Translations under genes and position numbers: made by a program
Notes under the pieces: generated by a model
Told to the model about the DNA's origin: nothing
Database searches by the model: none
What the model saw: the letters and a program-made list of their open reading frames with translations, nothing else
Part shown: piece by piece, positions 6,990-16,168 of the stretch
How positions within the stretch are numbered: position 1 is the stretch's first letter
Layout of the letters: each line of letters opens with the position of its first letter
Assembly: GCA_934464705.1 (NCBI GenBank)
Contig: CAKSKB010000029.1
Coordinates: 1-18,669, forward strand
Reading direction: 5' to 3'
Source: an uncultured Clostridia bacterium
Lineage (GTDB): Bacteria > Bacillota > Clostridia > HGM11514
DNA length: 18,669 bases

Positions 6990-9416
6990 TATTGATACAG
7001 TTTTTGTTGCGCCGTCCCAGCCCACATCATTGCCGAAGGATTCTGCAATTGCACGAACGGGAACGAGAGTTCTCGATTCAATAATTGTCGGCATCGAATC
7101 AAGTGTGACCGTTTCGCCGTTTTTGGTCATAACGGCATTTCCTATCTGCATTTTGATTGTTATGCCGTCTTTAACCGCCGTAACGGTCTTGCTTGCGTCA
7201 TCCCAGTCAACCTCAGCTCCGAGAGCCTCGAAGATAGCACGGAGCGGAACCATTGTTCTGTCGTTTATGATAGCCGGCTCAACATCAAAGTCAATCTTTT
7301 TGCCGTCAAGCACAACCTTGATTGTATCGTCTGAAGGCGCCGGCGCACCGCCCTTTTCTGTCCATTTATCTTCTCTTGCGTAGTCATACCTTCCGATTTC
7401 GCTCATCGGAATTTGCACAAAATCCGGAATTTCCGTAAAGACCTTACTGTTTTCTTTAAGGGCAAAATTCTGATTTCCGTAATCGACGAAATCGCTCTTT
7501 GTAACCGTATGGGACTCTTCAATATCGCTGTACTTAAGCGCAAGATCTGCAGCGCTGATATCAGGTGTTGAATAAAGGATGTTTTCCTTAATTATATTGT
7601 TCATCGGGTATCTCGGATTGTTATCAAGCATTTCCGCAACCTCCGGGAATGTCTTCTGCCAAAGTTCTGTTTTCCATGGAGACTCGATTATAAGCTGATA
7701 CTGCCATATTCCCTCGCGGAAATTCATCCAGCCATCGCCTCTTGCGTCGATTACAAGCGGCTTTTTACATTCAAGCATTACATTGTGAACAAATGTGTTA
7801 TCTCTGCCGCCGCCGATAAGAGCAACGGAATCGCACTTATAGAATACATTGCCGTAAACAAATGTGTTGGAATGCATATTGTCAAGATAAACCGCCTGCA
7901 TTTCCATACCCTTATTTGTATCAATCATTTCAAGGTCATGGAAGTAGTTATAGCGGATTTCGTTGTTTCTGTCGGTAAGTCCGTCATAGGTGTAAATTGC
8001 GCCGCAGTCGGACGAATCCGTGCAGACCCTGTAAATGTTGTTGTATTCAATAATATTGTAAAGTCCGTGATACTCAATGGCTTCGTGGGGAGAATCGTTT
8101 ATCTCATTATGAGAAGCGATATTGCCTACACCCTTGAAGTATATACCCGCCATATAAGCGTGACCCCATCTTGAAAATCTTTCAAGATGGCAGTTCTTAA
8201 CGGTATTATTGGATCTTGTAAGCGTTTCCTTGTCGCCGCCGTTAAGAATAATGGCTCTTGCACTGACATCATGAATATAGGTATTTTCAATCCTGCAGTC
8301 CATGGCGTCTTCAAATCTTATTGCGGCAAATCCTGCAATACCTGTTAATTCACAGTCATCTACAACAATATTTCTGCAGTTTTCTTTGCTGTTGATAACA
8401 TAACCCTTTATGCCGGCAAACTTAAGCCCCTGCAATGTAACATTGCTGCAGTTATTAATGTTAATGAAGTCACGATCTGTTGCGGTATAATAAAGGGAGT
8501 CGCCTTCCTTAAATCCTTCGGGAGCCATCATGTAGAGCTTTCTTGCTTCTCTGTCTACATAGTACTCACCCGGAACATCAATTTCTTCAAGAAGATTCAT
8601 AAATCTCACACGGCTGTCGGTTTTTGTTGCGAATGCCGCAAGCGTTTTTGCTGTTATTACCCCGGTTTTGGCGTCAACAGAAGCCGGCGTTGTGTTATCC
8701 GCCCAATCGTGCGCATACCACCCGAGCGCCCACATATCCTTTGCTTCCGCCCAGTATTTGGTGCGGGCATCTTTAATCTTGTAGCTGATTTCCATAAGAC
8801 CCTTGTCATCAGCCTTTGAAGCGTCGCCCGGATTTTCATAGCTTACTACGCTTGTGTATTTATCGCCGTTCGGATACTGTGCAAGCGTGAGATATCTTTC
8901 ATTATACGTAATCGCCGCAGGAACTTCAGTGCTCTTTCCGATGTTTCCTCCGAAAATCGTTGCACTCTCCACATCCGGAATACCGAGTTTTTCAAGGTCA
9001 GCGGAAACAATTTTACCTCTTGCGCCTTCATCAACAATTCTGCTGAGAACCGCCTCATCGGTCACTTTCTCGAAATCGGAATACTTGATTTCGCTTGCTG
9101 TGCTGATTGTCACCTTCTCATCGCCGTAAGCTCTGATAACAAGGTCATTGTCCTTTTCGGTAAGGTTAAGAGTGTTTTCAAATCCGTATCTTCCGCCGCG
9201 GATGTTGATTACAACCGTACCGTCAATACCTCTTGCAGCGTCAACCGCTTTTTCGATTGTGGCAAACGGGGCGTCAATACTGCCCGAAGCCGCATCGGAA
9301 CCGTTTTCCGCAACATATAAAAATGTTGCCTCGATTTTGCCCTCAGCGCCGACAGGAACCAAAAAGCTTACCGCAAGCGCTAATACCAAAATCATAACTG
9401 TCAATTTTTTCATCAT
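6981..9416 (-). CDS. Secreted right-handed beta-helix protein, GH141-like, with copper-amine-oxidase-N-like C-terminus
   Basis: An 811-residue protein. Tandem ATGs at 9416 and 9413 follow GGAGG (9422-9426) by 5 and 8 bases; the second, giving MKKLTVMIL, may be the true start. A signal peptide ends near VGAEG. Residues about 32-60 show the YVAENGSDAASG start typical of pectate-lyase-like beta-helix proteins. LEEIDVPGEYYVDRE at about 275-290 precedes repeated N/C-rich coils at about 305-610. The segment at about 440-500 (PHEAIEYHG, GAIYTYDG, IRYNYFHDL) resembles GH141, a family known for fucosidase and xylanase members. Residues about 699-811 carry two RTxVPxRAI motifs of the copper-amine-oxidase-N-like (stalk) domain, often found on Clostridia surface proteins. 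The gene sits 12 bases after the GH78 stop, so it is probably co-transcribed. Substrate unknown; a pectic or other plant glycan is inferred from context. Confidence 0.85.
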   Translation of the reverse strand: MMKKLTVMILVLALAVSFLVPVGAEGKIEATFLYVAENGSDAASGSIDAPFATIEKAVDAARGIDGTVVINIRGGRYGFENTLNLTEKDNDLVIRAYGDEKVTISTASEIKYSDFEKVTDEAVLSRIVDEGARGKIVSADLEKLGIPDVESATIFGGNIGKSTEVPAAITYNERYLTLAQYPNGDKYTSVVSYENPGDASKADDKGLMEISYKIKDARTKYWAEAKDMWALGWYAHDWADNTTPASVDAKTGVITAKTLAAFATKTDSRVRFMNLLEEIDVPGEYYVDREARKLYMMAPEGFKEGDSLYYTATDRDFININNCSNVTLQGLKFAGIKGYVINSKENCRNIVVDDCELTGIAGFAAIRFEDAMDCRIENTYIHDVSARAIILNGGDKETLTRSNNTVKNCHLERFSRWGHAYMAGIYFKGVGNIASHNEINDSPHEAIEYHGLYNIIEYNNIYRVCTDSSDCGAIYTYDGLTDRNNEIRYNYFHDLEMIDTNKGMEMQAVYLDNMHSNTFVYGNVFYKCDSVALIGGGRDNTFVHNVMLECKKPLVIDARGDGWMNFREGIWQYQLIIESPWKTELWQKTFPEVAEMLDNNPRYPMNNIIKENILYSTPDISAADLALKYSDIEESHTVTKSDFVDYGNQNFALKENSKVFTEIPDFVQIPMSEIGRYDYAREDKWTEKGGAPAPSDDTIKVVLDGKKIDFDVEPAIINDRTMVPLRAIFEALGAEVDWDDASKTVTAVKDGITIKMQIGNAVMTKNGETVTLDSMPTIIESRTLVPVRAIAESFGNDVGWDGATKTVSIAG

Positions 9417-9428
9417 AAATTCCTCCGT

Positions 9429-11969
9429 TTAGTTAAAATTAAGTGCTATTGTTTTTTGCCTGACTTTCTTTATCACCTCCGGTATTATAAATGAATATGT
9501 TCCGCAGCTTCTCCTTACCCACTCCGCACCGTTAAAGACAACAGCGGTAGTATTGAACGGAACTTTTACATGAAGCTTTATTTTTCCGCCGCTTCGTTCC
9601 CATTTTACGCAGAGCTTGCCGTAAACGGTATTGACCGCCGCTGACGCCCGCTGCAATTTTTCGGAATAAAACGGTGATATACTGAATTTTTTATATCCAC
9701 CCTCATCGGCTGACGGTTTTATTCCGCACAATCCGTAATAAAACCATGAGTCAAATCCGCCGAGAGCGGTATGGCTTTGTGAGCCGTTGCCCTCCCATGT
9801 TTCCCAAAGAGCGGTAGCGCCGCACTCTGCCATGTAGCCGTAGCTCGGGTAATCGGTTTTGGATAATATCTTGCACGCTGCGCTGTTCATGCCGAAACTG
9901 TCGAGAACCTTAAACAAAAACTCTGTACCGTACATCCCGGTATCTGAATGATAATCTTGTTCTTTTAGCTTATTAACCACATTTTCAATCACCGGTTTGA
10001 GCTTTTCTCCCGGCACAATTCCGGTATGGAGCGGAAAAATATCGCAACCCTGCATGCCGCTCGCATAATGTTCATTTAAATACGCTTTGTTTACAGCCTC
10101 GGAAGCCGCTTTTATATCCGCTTCAAATTCGTTTGGGATATTTAAAACTCTGCATATTTCGGCAGATAATTTCATACAGTGAATATAATAACAGGTGTTT
10201 ACAAGCTCGCAAGGGATTTTTATGTCTTCTTTTTGCGGACAACACCAAGGTTTTTTGCTCGGAATGCACCAATCACCAAGGCACCAGCTGCCGTCCTCCT
10301 CGCTGTCAATAAGACCGCTTCGGTTAAGCTTATTCTTCATATAATATATCCACTTTTTCATATTGGGATAATACTGCGCCAATGTGTCTTTGTCACCGTA
10401 CTGCAGATAAAGATTCCATGGCACAATCACGATTGCGCTGCCCCATGCATATCCCCCTCCGCCGCCGGTAAACGGCGCTGAATGGGCAACAAATCCCGTC
10501 AGTTTATTTTGCGTACCGACAATATCGGCAATCCATTTTTTATAGAAATTATAAGTGTCAAAGTTATACATCGCACTAGCCGACGAAACCTGCCCGTCGC
10601 CCGTGTAACCCATTCTTTCCCTGTGCGGACAGTCCATAGGCACACCGCCGTGCATATTGGAAAGCTGCGAATTAAGATACATACCGTGAATTTTGTTAAA
10701 AAGCTTATCCGAACATTCAAAATCCGCTCTTTTTTCAACCGCGCTGTGCACGCTGCACGCCTTCGCACCGATGATTTCCGCACCCTTTGCAGCGATTCTG
10801 AAATATCTGAAACCGTGCCACACAAAGTGCGGTGTGTAAATTTCAATACTGTTTCCGCTTAGAATAAACTTATCTTTCTGTATCTGAAATTTATCGCCTT
10901 CCTCATATCCGACAGTTGATGTAAAGTTGAGAGTACCGTCATCGTTAATACATTCGGAATAATAAATTTCAATCTCATCCCCGGCATTTCCGCAGCAGAC
11001 AACCGACGCAAAACCCGAAATCACCTTGCCTGTGTCATAGGTATTCTCGCAAACCTCTGACGGAGTTATTTCTTCAACAACCCTGTCTGCCGGCGAAAGC
11101 TGAATTTCAAGCTTTGCATTCGGTGCGCCGGTAACTTTCGCCGGAAACCACTTTGGTTCAAGCGAAGCGTCATATGTTTCCCCAAGGAAAATATTGTTGT
11201 ATGTAATCGGACTTTCACCTATCAGCCATGTTCCGTCGGTTGCCAGCGAAAAATCGCCCGCATGCAGCTGAAACAGAGTTTTCAGCCCTCCGCTGTATAA
11301 GAATTCCCCCTCAATTGTTCTCTCCGTCTGATTGTACCAGCCGTTTCCGAGGCGGATTTCAACGGTGTTGTTTCCTTTTTTTAAGTACCCGGCAACATCG
11401 TATGCCAGATATTTGACTCTTTTTTCGGTAGTTCCGCTGAAGCCGTATGCAAGTTCGGAATATTCAATATCATCGTAATCCGTCTGATTGGGAACAAAAT
11501 AATCTTCCCCGACCTTTTCGCCGTTTATGATAAGTTCAAAATACCCAAGACCGCATATGTAAGCATAAGCGTTTTGAAAATCCGAATCAATGCGGAATTC
11601 TTTAAAAAACGCAGGGGCATTCGGACTCTTTTCACATCCTATCCATTCGGCGAACCAATCTCCGCCGTAAAGAGCGGTGACAAACGATGCGGTATTGCTT
11701 TTGTATATGTTTCCGCCCGCTCCGATTTCCGCAAACCAGCAGTACTTTGTGTGCGGTTTCAATGCATTTCCGCCGTATTTTATAAAGGTGCTCCGGCTGC
11801 TTTTGACCATTCCGCTGTCCCATGCCGTATCTCCGTTTTCCTCGGATACAACAATTCTGTATGAATCCTGATACTTTTCTTCCGTATTCTCACAAATCCA
11901 CGAAAAGCACGGAGTTTCGGATGTGCCTACCGGGTTTATTCTCTGCTCACATTTAAGTGTTATATCCAT
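9429..11969 (-). CDS. Alpha-L-rhamnosidase, GH78 family, cytoplasmic
   Basis: An 846-residue protein matching the GH78 layout: an N-terminal Ig-like domain (about 1-100), a rhamnosidase N domain (about 108-270), a concanavalin-like domain, a six-hairpin (alpha/alpha)6 catalytic domain (about 410-760) and a C-terminal beta domain. MDCPHRERMGYTGDGQ at 445-460 is the GH78 acid motif, placing the likely general acid at Glu451. ATALWETWEG holds the likely base at Glu723. These roles follow from family knowledge. No signal peptide is present, so it should act in the cytoplasm on imported rhamnosyl oligosaccharides or glycosides. Its ATG lies 8 bases after the rhaA stop, with a weak AGGG site overlapping that stop, which suggests translational coupling. 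GH78 members also act on flavonoid or other rhamnosides, so the aglycone is not fixed. Confidence 0.93.
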   Translation of the reverse strand: MDITLKCEQRINPVGTSETPCFSWICENTEEKYQDSYRIVVSEENGDTAWDSGMVKSSRSTFIKYGGNALKPHTKYCWFAEIGAGGNIYKSNTASFVTALYGGDWFAEWIGCEKSPNAPAFFKEFRIDSDFQNAYAYICGLGYFELIINGEKVGEDYFVPNQTDYDDIEYSELAYGFSGTTEKRVKYLAYDVAGYLKKGNNTVEIRLGNGWYNQTERTIEGEFLYSGGLKTLFQLHAGDFSLATDGTWLIGESPITYNNIFLGETYDASLEPKWFPAKVTGAPNAKLEIQLSPADRVVEEITPSEVCENTYDTGKVISGFASVVCCGNAGDEIEIYYSECINDDGTLNFTSTVGYEEGDKFQIQKDKFILSGNSIEIYTPHFVWHGFRYFRIAAKGAEIIGAKACSVHSAVEKRADFECSDKLFNKIHGMYLNSQLSNMHGGVPMDCPHRERMGYTGDGQVSSASAMYNFDTYNFYKKWIADIVGTQNKLTGFVAHSAPFTGGGGGYAWGSAIVIVPWNLYLQYGDKDTLAQYYPNMKKWIYYMKNKLNRSGLIDSEEDGSWCLGDWCIPSKKPWCCPQKEDIKIPCELVNTCYYIHCMKLSAEICRVLNIPNEFEADIKAASEAVNKAYLNEHYASGMQGCDIFPLHTGIVPGEKLKPVIENVVNKLKEQDYHSDTGMYGTEFLFKVLDSFGMNSAACKILSKTDYPSYGYMAECGATALWETWEGNGSQSHTALGGFDSWFYYGLCGIKPSADEGGYKKFSISPFYSEKLQRASAAVNTVYGKLCVKWERSGGKIKLHVKVPFNTTAVVFNGAEWVRRSCGTYSFIIPEVIKKVRQKTIALNFN

Positions 11970-11977
11970 ATAAAGCC

Positions 11978-13252
11978 CTATCTTTTAAACATTACTTTCT
12001 TTTCATAGTCTTTCAAATCCGCCAGCCACTCCGTGTTCTCGGGAACATTCTTCGACATACAGTACCAATCCCATACCGCACTTGCAGGCAGCGAACGGAA
12101 TTCATCCGTAAGAGCAAGCCTTTTTGTGAAATCGCCCTCGTATTCGGCGTCTTTAATCATATTCATCGGTTCGAGCATTGCCGCAAGAAGCGCCTTTTTG
12201 GTCGTTCTTGTTCCGATAGTCCATGCCGCAATACGATTTATGGTTGCATCAAAATAATCCGTTCCGATAAATGCGTCATCCAGAACCCCTGCCGAAACAA
12301 CCTCACGCATAACCGAATTGACTTCATCGCTGTTTATAACAACATGGTCGCTGTCCCAGCGGATTCCGCGCGTCAGATGAACCATAAGCTTATCCGAATA
12401 AAGCATAACCGCCGAAATTTTATCGTCAATCGTTTCGGTCGGGTGGAAATGCCCCATGTCAAGATTCATAATAGTATTGCCGATTTTGTTTGCCCTCGCA
12501 TACCCGTGATAGAGAAGATAAAAATCATGCGACCCCACCGTAAAGCTTTCCGAACCCACGCCGAACAGTTTCGGTTCAAGAGCGTCATACAAATATTTTT
12601 CCGAAATATTTTCGCTGAATATTTCGTCAAACGACTCCTTCATAAGGCGACGGTATTTCATTCTGTCCGCCGGAATATCCTTAATTCCGTCCTGCACCCA
12701 GGTATTGTACACGCACGGCTGACCCATTTCGCGCCCGAAATACTCCGCTATTTTTCTTGCGGCAATCATGTGTCTTACCCAAAATTTTCTTATATCGGCA
12801 TCGGGATTCGATATTGTGAGATTATCCGCAGCCTTGGGGTGACCGAAGGTTGTACAGTTAAAATCAAGCCCGAGATTTTTCTCCTTAGCCCACGATACCC
12901 ATTTTTCAAAGTGCCGCGGAGCGTATTCGTCACGGTCGATATCCTTCTCGTACCCCTCGCCGTAGCTTGAATGAAGATTGATTTTAAGGGCACCGGGGAT
13001 ATATGAAATCGCTTTTTCCATATCCTCTCTTAATTCCTCTGCGGTACGGGGTTTTCCGGGATAATTTCCGGTAACCATAATACCGCCCGAAGTTCCGCCG
13101 CCTCTTATTTCAAAACCGCCGACATCATCACCCTGCCAGCACGGAATCGAAACCGGAATTTTATCGAATTTTTCAAGCACCGCCTTCACATCCACCCCAA
13201 GCTTTGCGTAGGTTTCCGAAGCGGCTTCAAAAGCTTTTTCAACAGTATTCAT
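11978..13252 (-). CDS. rhaA: L-rhamnose isomerase
   Basis: A 424-residue protein, near the usual length of RhaA, converting L-rhamnose to L-rhamnulose with divalent metal in the cytoplasm. Family-like features are the N-terminal IPVSIPCWQGDDVGGFE, the NCTTFGHPKA segment, LDMGHFHPTE at 264-273 and RWDSDHV at 298-304. The last two carry Asp and His residues of the kind that bind metal in this TIM-barrel family. ATG at 13252 lies 8 bases from AGGAGG (13261-13266). A TTG three bases... one codon upstream, at 13255, would be only 5 bases from it and is less likely. The ribosome binding site begins directly after the stop of the upstream gene. The kinase (RhaB), aldolase (RhaD) and mutarotase (RhaM) are not in the window. 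Confidence 0.96.
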   Translation of the reverse strand: MNTVEKAFEAASETYAKLGVDVKAVLEKFDKIPVSIPCWQGDDVGGFEIRGGGTSGGIMVTGNYPGKPRTAEELREDMEKAISYIPGALKINLHSSYGEGYEKDIDRDEYAPRHFEKWVSWAKEKNLGLDFNCTTFGHPKAADNLTISNPDADIRKFWVRHMIAARKIAEYFGREMGQPCVYNTWVQDGIKDIPADRMKYRRLMKESFDEIFSENISEKYLYDALEPKLFGVGSESFTVGSHDFYLLYHGYARANKIGNTIMNLDMGHFHPTETIDDKISAVMLYSDKLMVHLTRGIRWDSDHVVINSDEVNSVMREVVSAGVLDDAFIGTDYFDATINRIAAWTIGTRTTKKALLAAMLEPMNMIKDAEYEGDFTKRLALTDEFRSLPASAVWDWYCMSKNVPENTEWLADLKDYEKKVMFKR

Positions 13253-13266
13253 CAAAATTTCCTCCT

Positions 13267-14325
13267 TTATATTAATTCCTCCGCTATCTTCTCCACAGCG
13301 GACTTTTTACCTATATAAAAATAATAACCTGACAGCTCCGAGCTTTCATTCATGCCCGTATCCCCCGAAACCGTGCTCGAGCAGTGCTCAAACTCCGAAA
13401 ATCCGCCCTGCGCCGTATGTCCGTTATAAAGATACAGCGAACAGCCGTAAAGTCCCGGCTTTGCATACGGGTCGCCGCAGTAAACAGCAGACGGATTATT
13501 GAAATAATTTCTGAAAAAGAGATACGCCCTTCCGTCCGAAAGCATTCCTATATAACCGCTCCTGCCTGTAAGCTGCGAGGCTTTGAATCCGACCTTATAC
13601 CTAAGGTCACCCGTAACTTTAAGCCGTGTTGATTTTTCTTTAATATCTATGTAATCCTGCGGAACAGGCTCGTAGTAATCAATATATTCCGCTTTTGAAA
13701 CAGTTGGAACAATCAAGTTTCCCGACGGGTTAATCTGCGTCAGAAGCCACGGCTCAAGATAAAGCGTTTCATCGGAATCAAGCACATTCATTTTGACCGT
13801 CTGCAAAATGCCGCAGTATTTCACACCCTGCATAAGCTCTGCCGCTTTGTCCGAATTATCAAGAGGATTTGCGGCATTTCTTATTTCCCTTCCAAGCGTA
13901 AACTCCTTTACGACACCGCCTGTTTCAAATGTACTAAGCCTAACCGACTGCCCCATGCTCACGCATTTTCCGTCGGAATCAAGCGCATAGTTTCCGGGGT
14001 CAAGTTCCTTCTGCACAACATATGTATCAAAAAAGTCGTTCCTTTTCTTAACGAAAAACGGCATTTCCGGCAGACACCACATTCTGTCGCCGCCGAGGTT
14101 CCAGTCATCATCATTAAGAAATTCGGCAAACCTTTCTTTGCTTTCAAACGCAGGATTGAGCCATGTAAGACTTTCGCCGTCCTCATTTTCAAAAGGTCCG
14201 AGTATTCTTCCGCCCCTCGCAGTGCAGATTATACAGAATCCGCCGCCCAAATCGAGCGCCTTAAATTCAAGCTTCGCCTCCGTAAGCCTTTCTTTAACCT
14301 TTTTAAGCGTTATATGATTGTTCAT
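13267..14325 (-). CDS. Aldose-epimerase-like protein of unknown function (resembles DUF6786)
   Basis: First gene of the minus-strand operon, 352 residues from ATG at 14325. An upstream in-frame ATG at 14355 has only A/T-rich sequence before it, whereas 14325 is preceded by GAGGAGCGGAAG with the GGAAG about 6 bases away, so 14325 is preferred. Segments such as GGGFCIICTARGGRILGPF near the N-terminus, GGDRMWCLPEMPFF and YLEPWLLTQINPSG look like the beta-sandwich of galactose-mutarotase-like proteins. I recall the family as DUF6786 but am not certain of the number. No signal peptide. A role in interconverting or binding a sugar linked to rhamnose use is inferred from position only. Confidence 0.75.
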   Translation of the reverse strand: MNNHITLKKVKERLTEAKLEFKALDLGGGFCIICTARGGRILGPFENEDGESLTWLNPAFESKERFAEFLNDDDWNLGGDRMWCLPEMPFFVKKRNDFFDTYVVQKELDPGNYALDSDGKCVSMGQSVRLSTFETGGVVKEFTLGREIRNAANPLDNSDKAAELMQGVKYCGILQTVKMNVLDSDETLYLEPWLLTQINPSGNLIVPTVSKAEYIDYYEPVPQDYIDIKEKSTRLKVTGDLRYKVGFKASQLTGRSGYIGMLSDGRAYLFFRNYFNNPSAVYCGDPYAKPGLYGCSLYLYNGHTAQGGFSEFEHCSSTVSGDTGMNESSELSGYYFYIGKKSAVEKIAEELI

Positions 14326-14378
14326 AAAAATCTTCCGCTCCTCAATAAATCCCATTACTGATATAATAGTATATTATC

Positions 14379-14406
14379 ATTATATCATCGGGCACATCGA
14401 ATGCAA
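14379..14406 (-). promoter_or_regulatory. Candidate sigma-A promoter for the rhamnose operon
   Basis: On the minus strand TTGCAT (14401-14406) and TATAAT (14379-14384) are separated by 16 bases, ending about 53 bases before the preferred start codon at 14325. The -10 is a consensus match; the -35 matches only its TTG. Confidence 0.5.
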
Positions 14407-14602
14407 ATACACAATAATAGAATAAATTTGCATTATATTACCACAGGCATTTTTAAAAAACCGAAAATTCGCTGAATTTGGGCAATTTTCCAATTTATTA
14501 ACTTTGCAATTTTTTCCTCGGACGCAAAAAATCCAATCATTTTTGACACAAAAGCGCTTGTACTGCTTGAACAACTTTTTATATATTTTTTTGTAAAATA
14601 TC

Positions 14603-14631
14603 TTGCAATTTACCAATAAGTGTGTTACAAT
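14603..14631 (+). promoter_or_regulatory. Sigma-A promoter for hpf operon
   Basis: TTGCAA (14603-14608) and TACAAT (14626-14631) with a 17-base spacer and a TG one base upstream of the -10 (extended -10). It lies about 40 bases before the hpf start codon. Confidence 0.7.
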
Positions 14632-14671
14632 AAAAGTGTAATAAAAATTAAAACCGTTAGGAGTTGATTTT

Positions 14672-15199
14672 ATGAAGTTAATATTCAAATCAAAAGGCTG
14701 TACATTAACAGACGACATCAAGGCAAAAGCCGAAAAACGACTTGGTAAGCTTGCAAAATTCTTCCCCGACGACTGTATCTGCGATGTTATGTTCAAAGAG
14801 CAGAGCGGCAGAAAAACATTTGAAGTCACCATAAATAACGGCGGCTTTGTGTTCAGAGGAGAAGACAGCGGTTTTGATTTCATCTCGTCTATCGATAAGG
14901 TTGCCTCGGTTCTTGAAAGGCAAATCCGCAAGAACAAAACAAGGCTTGAAAAACGCCTTCGCGACGGCGCAATCAAGTTCGCTGAGGACGCTTTTGACAT
15001 TATCGATGAAGAAACGGAATTTGATGTTGTCAGGATTAAACCCGTTATCGTAAAACCGATGACGGTTGAAGAAGCAATCATGCAGATGAATTTGCTTGAC
15101 CATCAGTTTTTCCTTTTCAAAAACGGCGAAACGGGCAGTATTGACCTTGTTTACAAGCGCAGAGAAGGCAATTACGGCCTGATGACAACAAAAGAATAA
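14672..15199 (+). CDS. hpf: Ribosome hibernation promoting factor, long form (HPF/RaiA family)
   Basis: A 175-residue protein. Residues about 1-95 form the beta-alpha-beta ribosome-binding domain that occupies the decoding region of the 30S subunit. After a charged linker, residues about 118-172 form the C-terminal domain that dimerises two 70S ribosomes into inactive 100S particles; visible marks are KPMTVEEAIMQMNLLDHQFF and YKRREGNYGLM. The length and both domains identify the long form usual in Firmicutes. AGGAG (14659-14663) lies 8 bases before the ATG. It has its own strong promoter and only 29 bases separate it from the next gene, with no terminator, so sugar-related genes may be read on the same transcript. 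Confidence 0.96.
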   Translation: MKLIFKSKGCTLTDDIKAKAEKRLGKLAKFFPDDCICDVMFKEQSGRKTFEVTINNGGFVFRGEDSGFDFISSIDKVASVLERQIRKNKTRLEKRLRDGAIKFAEDAFDIIDEETEFDVVRIKPVIVKPMTVEEAIMQMNLLDHQFFLFKNGETGSIDLVYKRREGNYGLMTTKE

Positions 15200-15228
15200 A
15201 GAATAATATATGAAGGGAAGTTTTTAAA

Positions 15229-16158
15229 ATGGTTAATATAGAAAAGGTCACATACGGAAGCTGGGGCAACTGTATTAAGCTGTCTAACGGCTCGATTGAG
15301 CTTTATGCAACGCTTGATTTCGGACCGAGAGTTATAAGGTTCGGGCTTATCGGCGGAACAAATATGTTCTGCGAGGATACAGAGGTTGTTTCAAGCCTTG
15401 ACGGTGAAGATTTTGACGAGCATTACGGAAAGGGTACGGCATGGTATATAAGGGGCGGTCACAGACTGTGGACAAGCCCGGAAGCAAGACCGAGATCGTA
15501 CTATCCCGATAACGAACCCGTTGAGGTTGAGAAAATAGAAAACGGAATCATTCTCACTCCCCCGCCGCAGAAATGGACGCAAATTCAGATGAAAATGAAA
15601 ATCACCATGTGCCCGGATACCAATAATGTAACCGTTGACCATTACATCACCAACCTCGGCGCATGGAATGTTGAGTTTGCCGCATGGGGACTTTCCGTTC
15701 TTAACAGGGGCGGAATCGAAATTGTTCCGCAGCCGACAAAAGATACGGGGCTCCTCGGAAACCGCGTGCTCGCACTGTGGCCTTATACCAGAATGACCGA
15801 TGAAAGGGTTTACTGGGGCGACAAATATATCACCTTAAAGCAGAACCCGAATGCCGACCACCCGATAAAATTCGGAATTAACAGCGAGCATGGCTTTGCC
15901 GCATATATTCTTGACGGCGATATGTTCATAAAGCGTTTTGATGTTAATGAAAACGGCAATTATCCGGATGGCGGAATGTCGTTTGAAACATATACCAACG
16001 CTCTTATGCTTGAAATGGAAAGCGTCGGCGAGCTTAAAAAACTCAATCCCGGCGAAACCCTCACCCACACCGAAAGATGGGAAATGGTAGACAGCGTTGA
16101 ATGTGACCTTTCCACACCCGAAGGCATAGAAAAAGCAGTTAAAACCTATATAAAATAG
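15229..16158 (+). CDS. Galactose-mutarotase-like protein of unknown function (possibly DUF4380)
   Basis: A 309-residue protein without a signal peptide. GGGAAG lies 8 bases before the ATG. An ATG near 15210 opens only a six-codon frame. The N-terminal pattern (IELYATLDFGPRVIRFGLIG, then GGTNMF) and the central HRLWTSPEA are typical of aldose-1-epimerase-fold beta-sandwich proteins, and DUF4380 is my best guess. LLGNRVLALWPYTRMTDER is a further conserved-looking block. Whether it is a true mutarotase cannot be seen, since I cannot place the catalytic His/Glu pair with confidence. Its stop is 10 bases before the next start, so it is in the same operon as the GH123-like gene. Confidence 0.75.
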   Translation: MVNIEKVTYGSWGNCIKLSNGSIELYATLDFGPRVIRFGLIGGTNMFCEDTEVVSSLDGEDFDEHYGKGTAWYIRGGHRLWTSPEARPRSYYPDNEPVEVEKIENGIILTPPPQKWTQIQMKMKITMCPDTNNVTVDHYITNLGAWNVEFAAWGLSVLNRGGIEIVPQPTKDTGLLGNRVLALWPYTRMTDERVYWGDKYITLKQNPNADHPIKFGINSEHGFAAYILDGDMFIKRFDVNENGNYPDGGMSFETYTNALMLEMESVGELKKLNPGETLTHTERWEMVDSVECDLSTPEGIEKAVKTYIK

Positions 16159-16168
16159 GAGAGTTCCG

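Larger units (their letters stand above)
14326..14671. other. Divergent intergenic region
   Basis: A/T-rich region between the divergent minus-strand rhamnose operon and plus-strand hpf operon. It holds one candidate promoter per strand (described separately). It also holds an AAGCGCTT palindrome at 14551-14558 with the AAnCGnTT core seen in LacI-family operators. The wider bases do not extend the symmetry well, so operator status is weak. A small AAATTC-GCT-GAATTT hairpin lies at 14465-14479. I see no gene here. Confidence 0.4.

Noticed and set aside
11957..12970. 337-codon plus-strand open frame
   Set aside because: Lies fully antisense to rhaA, has no ribosome binding site and no family likeness; it is a codon-bias shadow.
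14543..14548. TTGACA as a second hpf -35 element
   Set aside because: No acceptable -10 hexamer at 16-18 bases downstream (CTTGAA-type sequence only).
14380..15103. Minus-strand open frames over hpf (233 and 132 codons)
   Set aside because: Antisense to a clearly recognised hpf gene and low in protein-like character.
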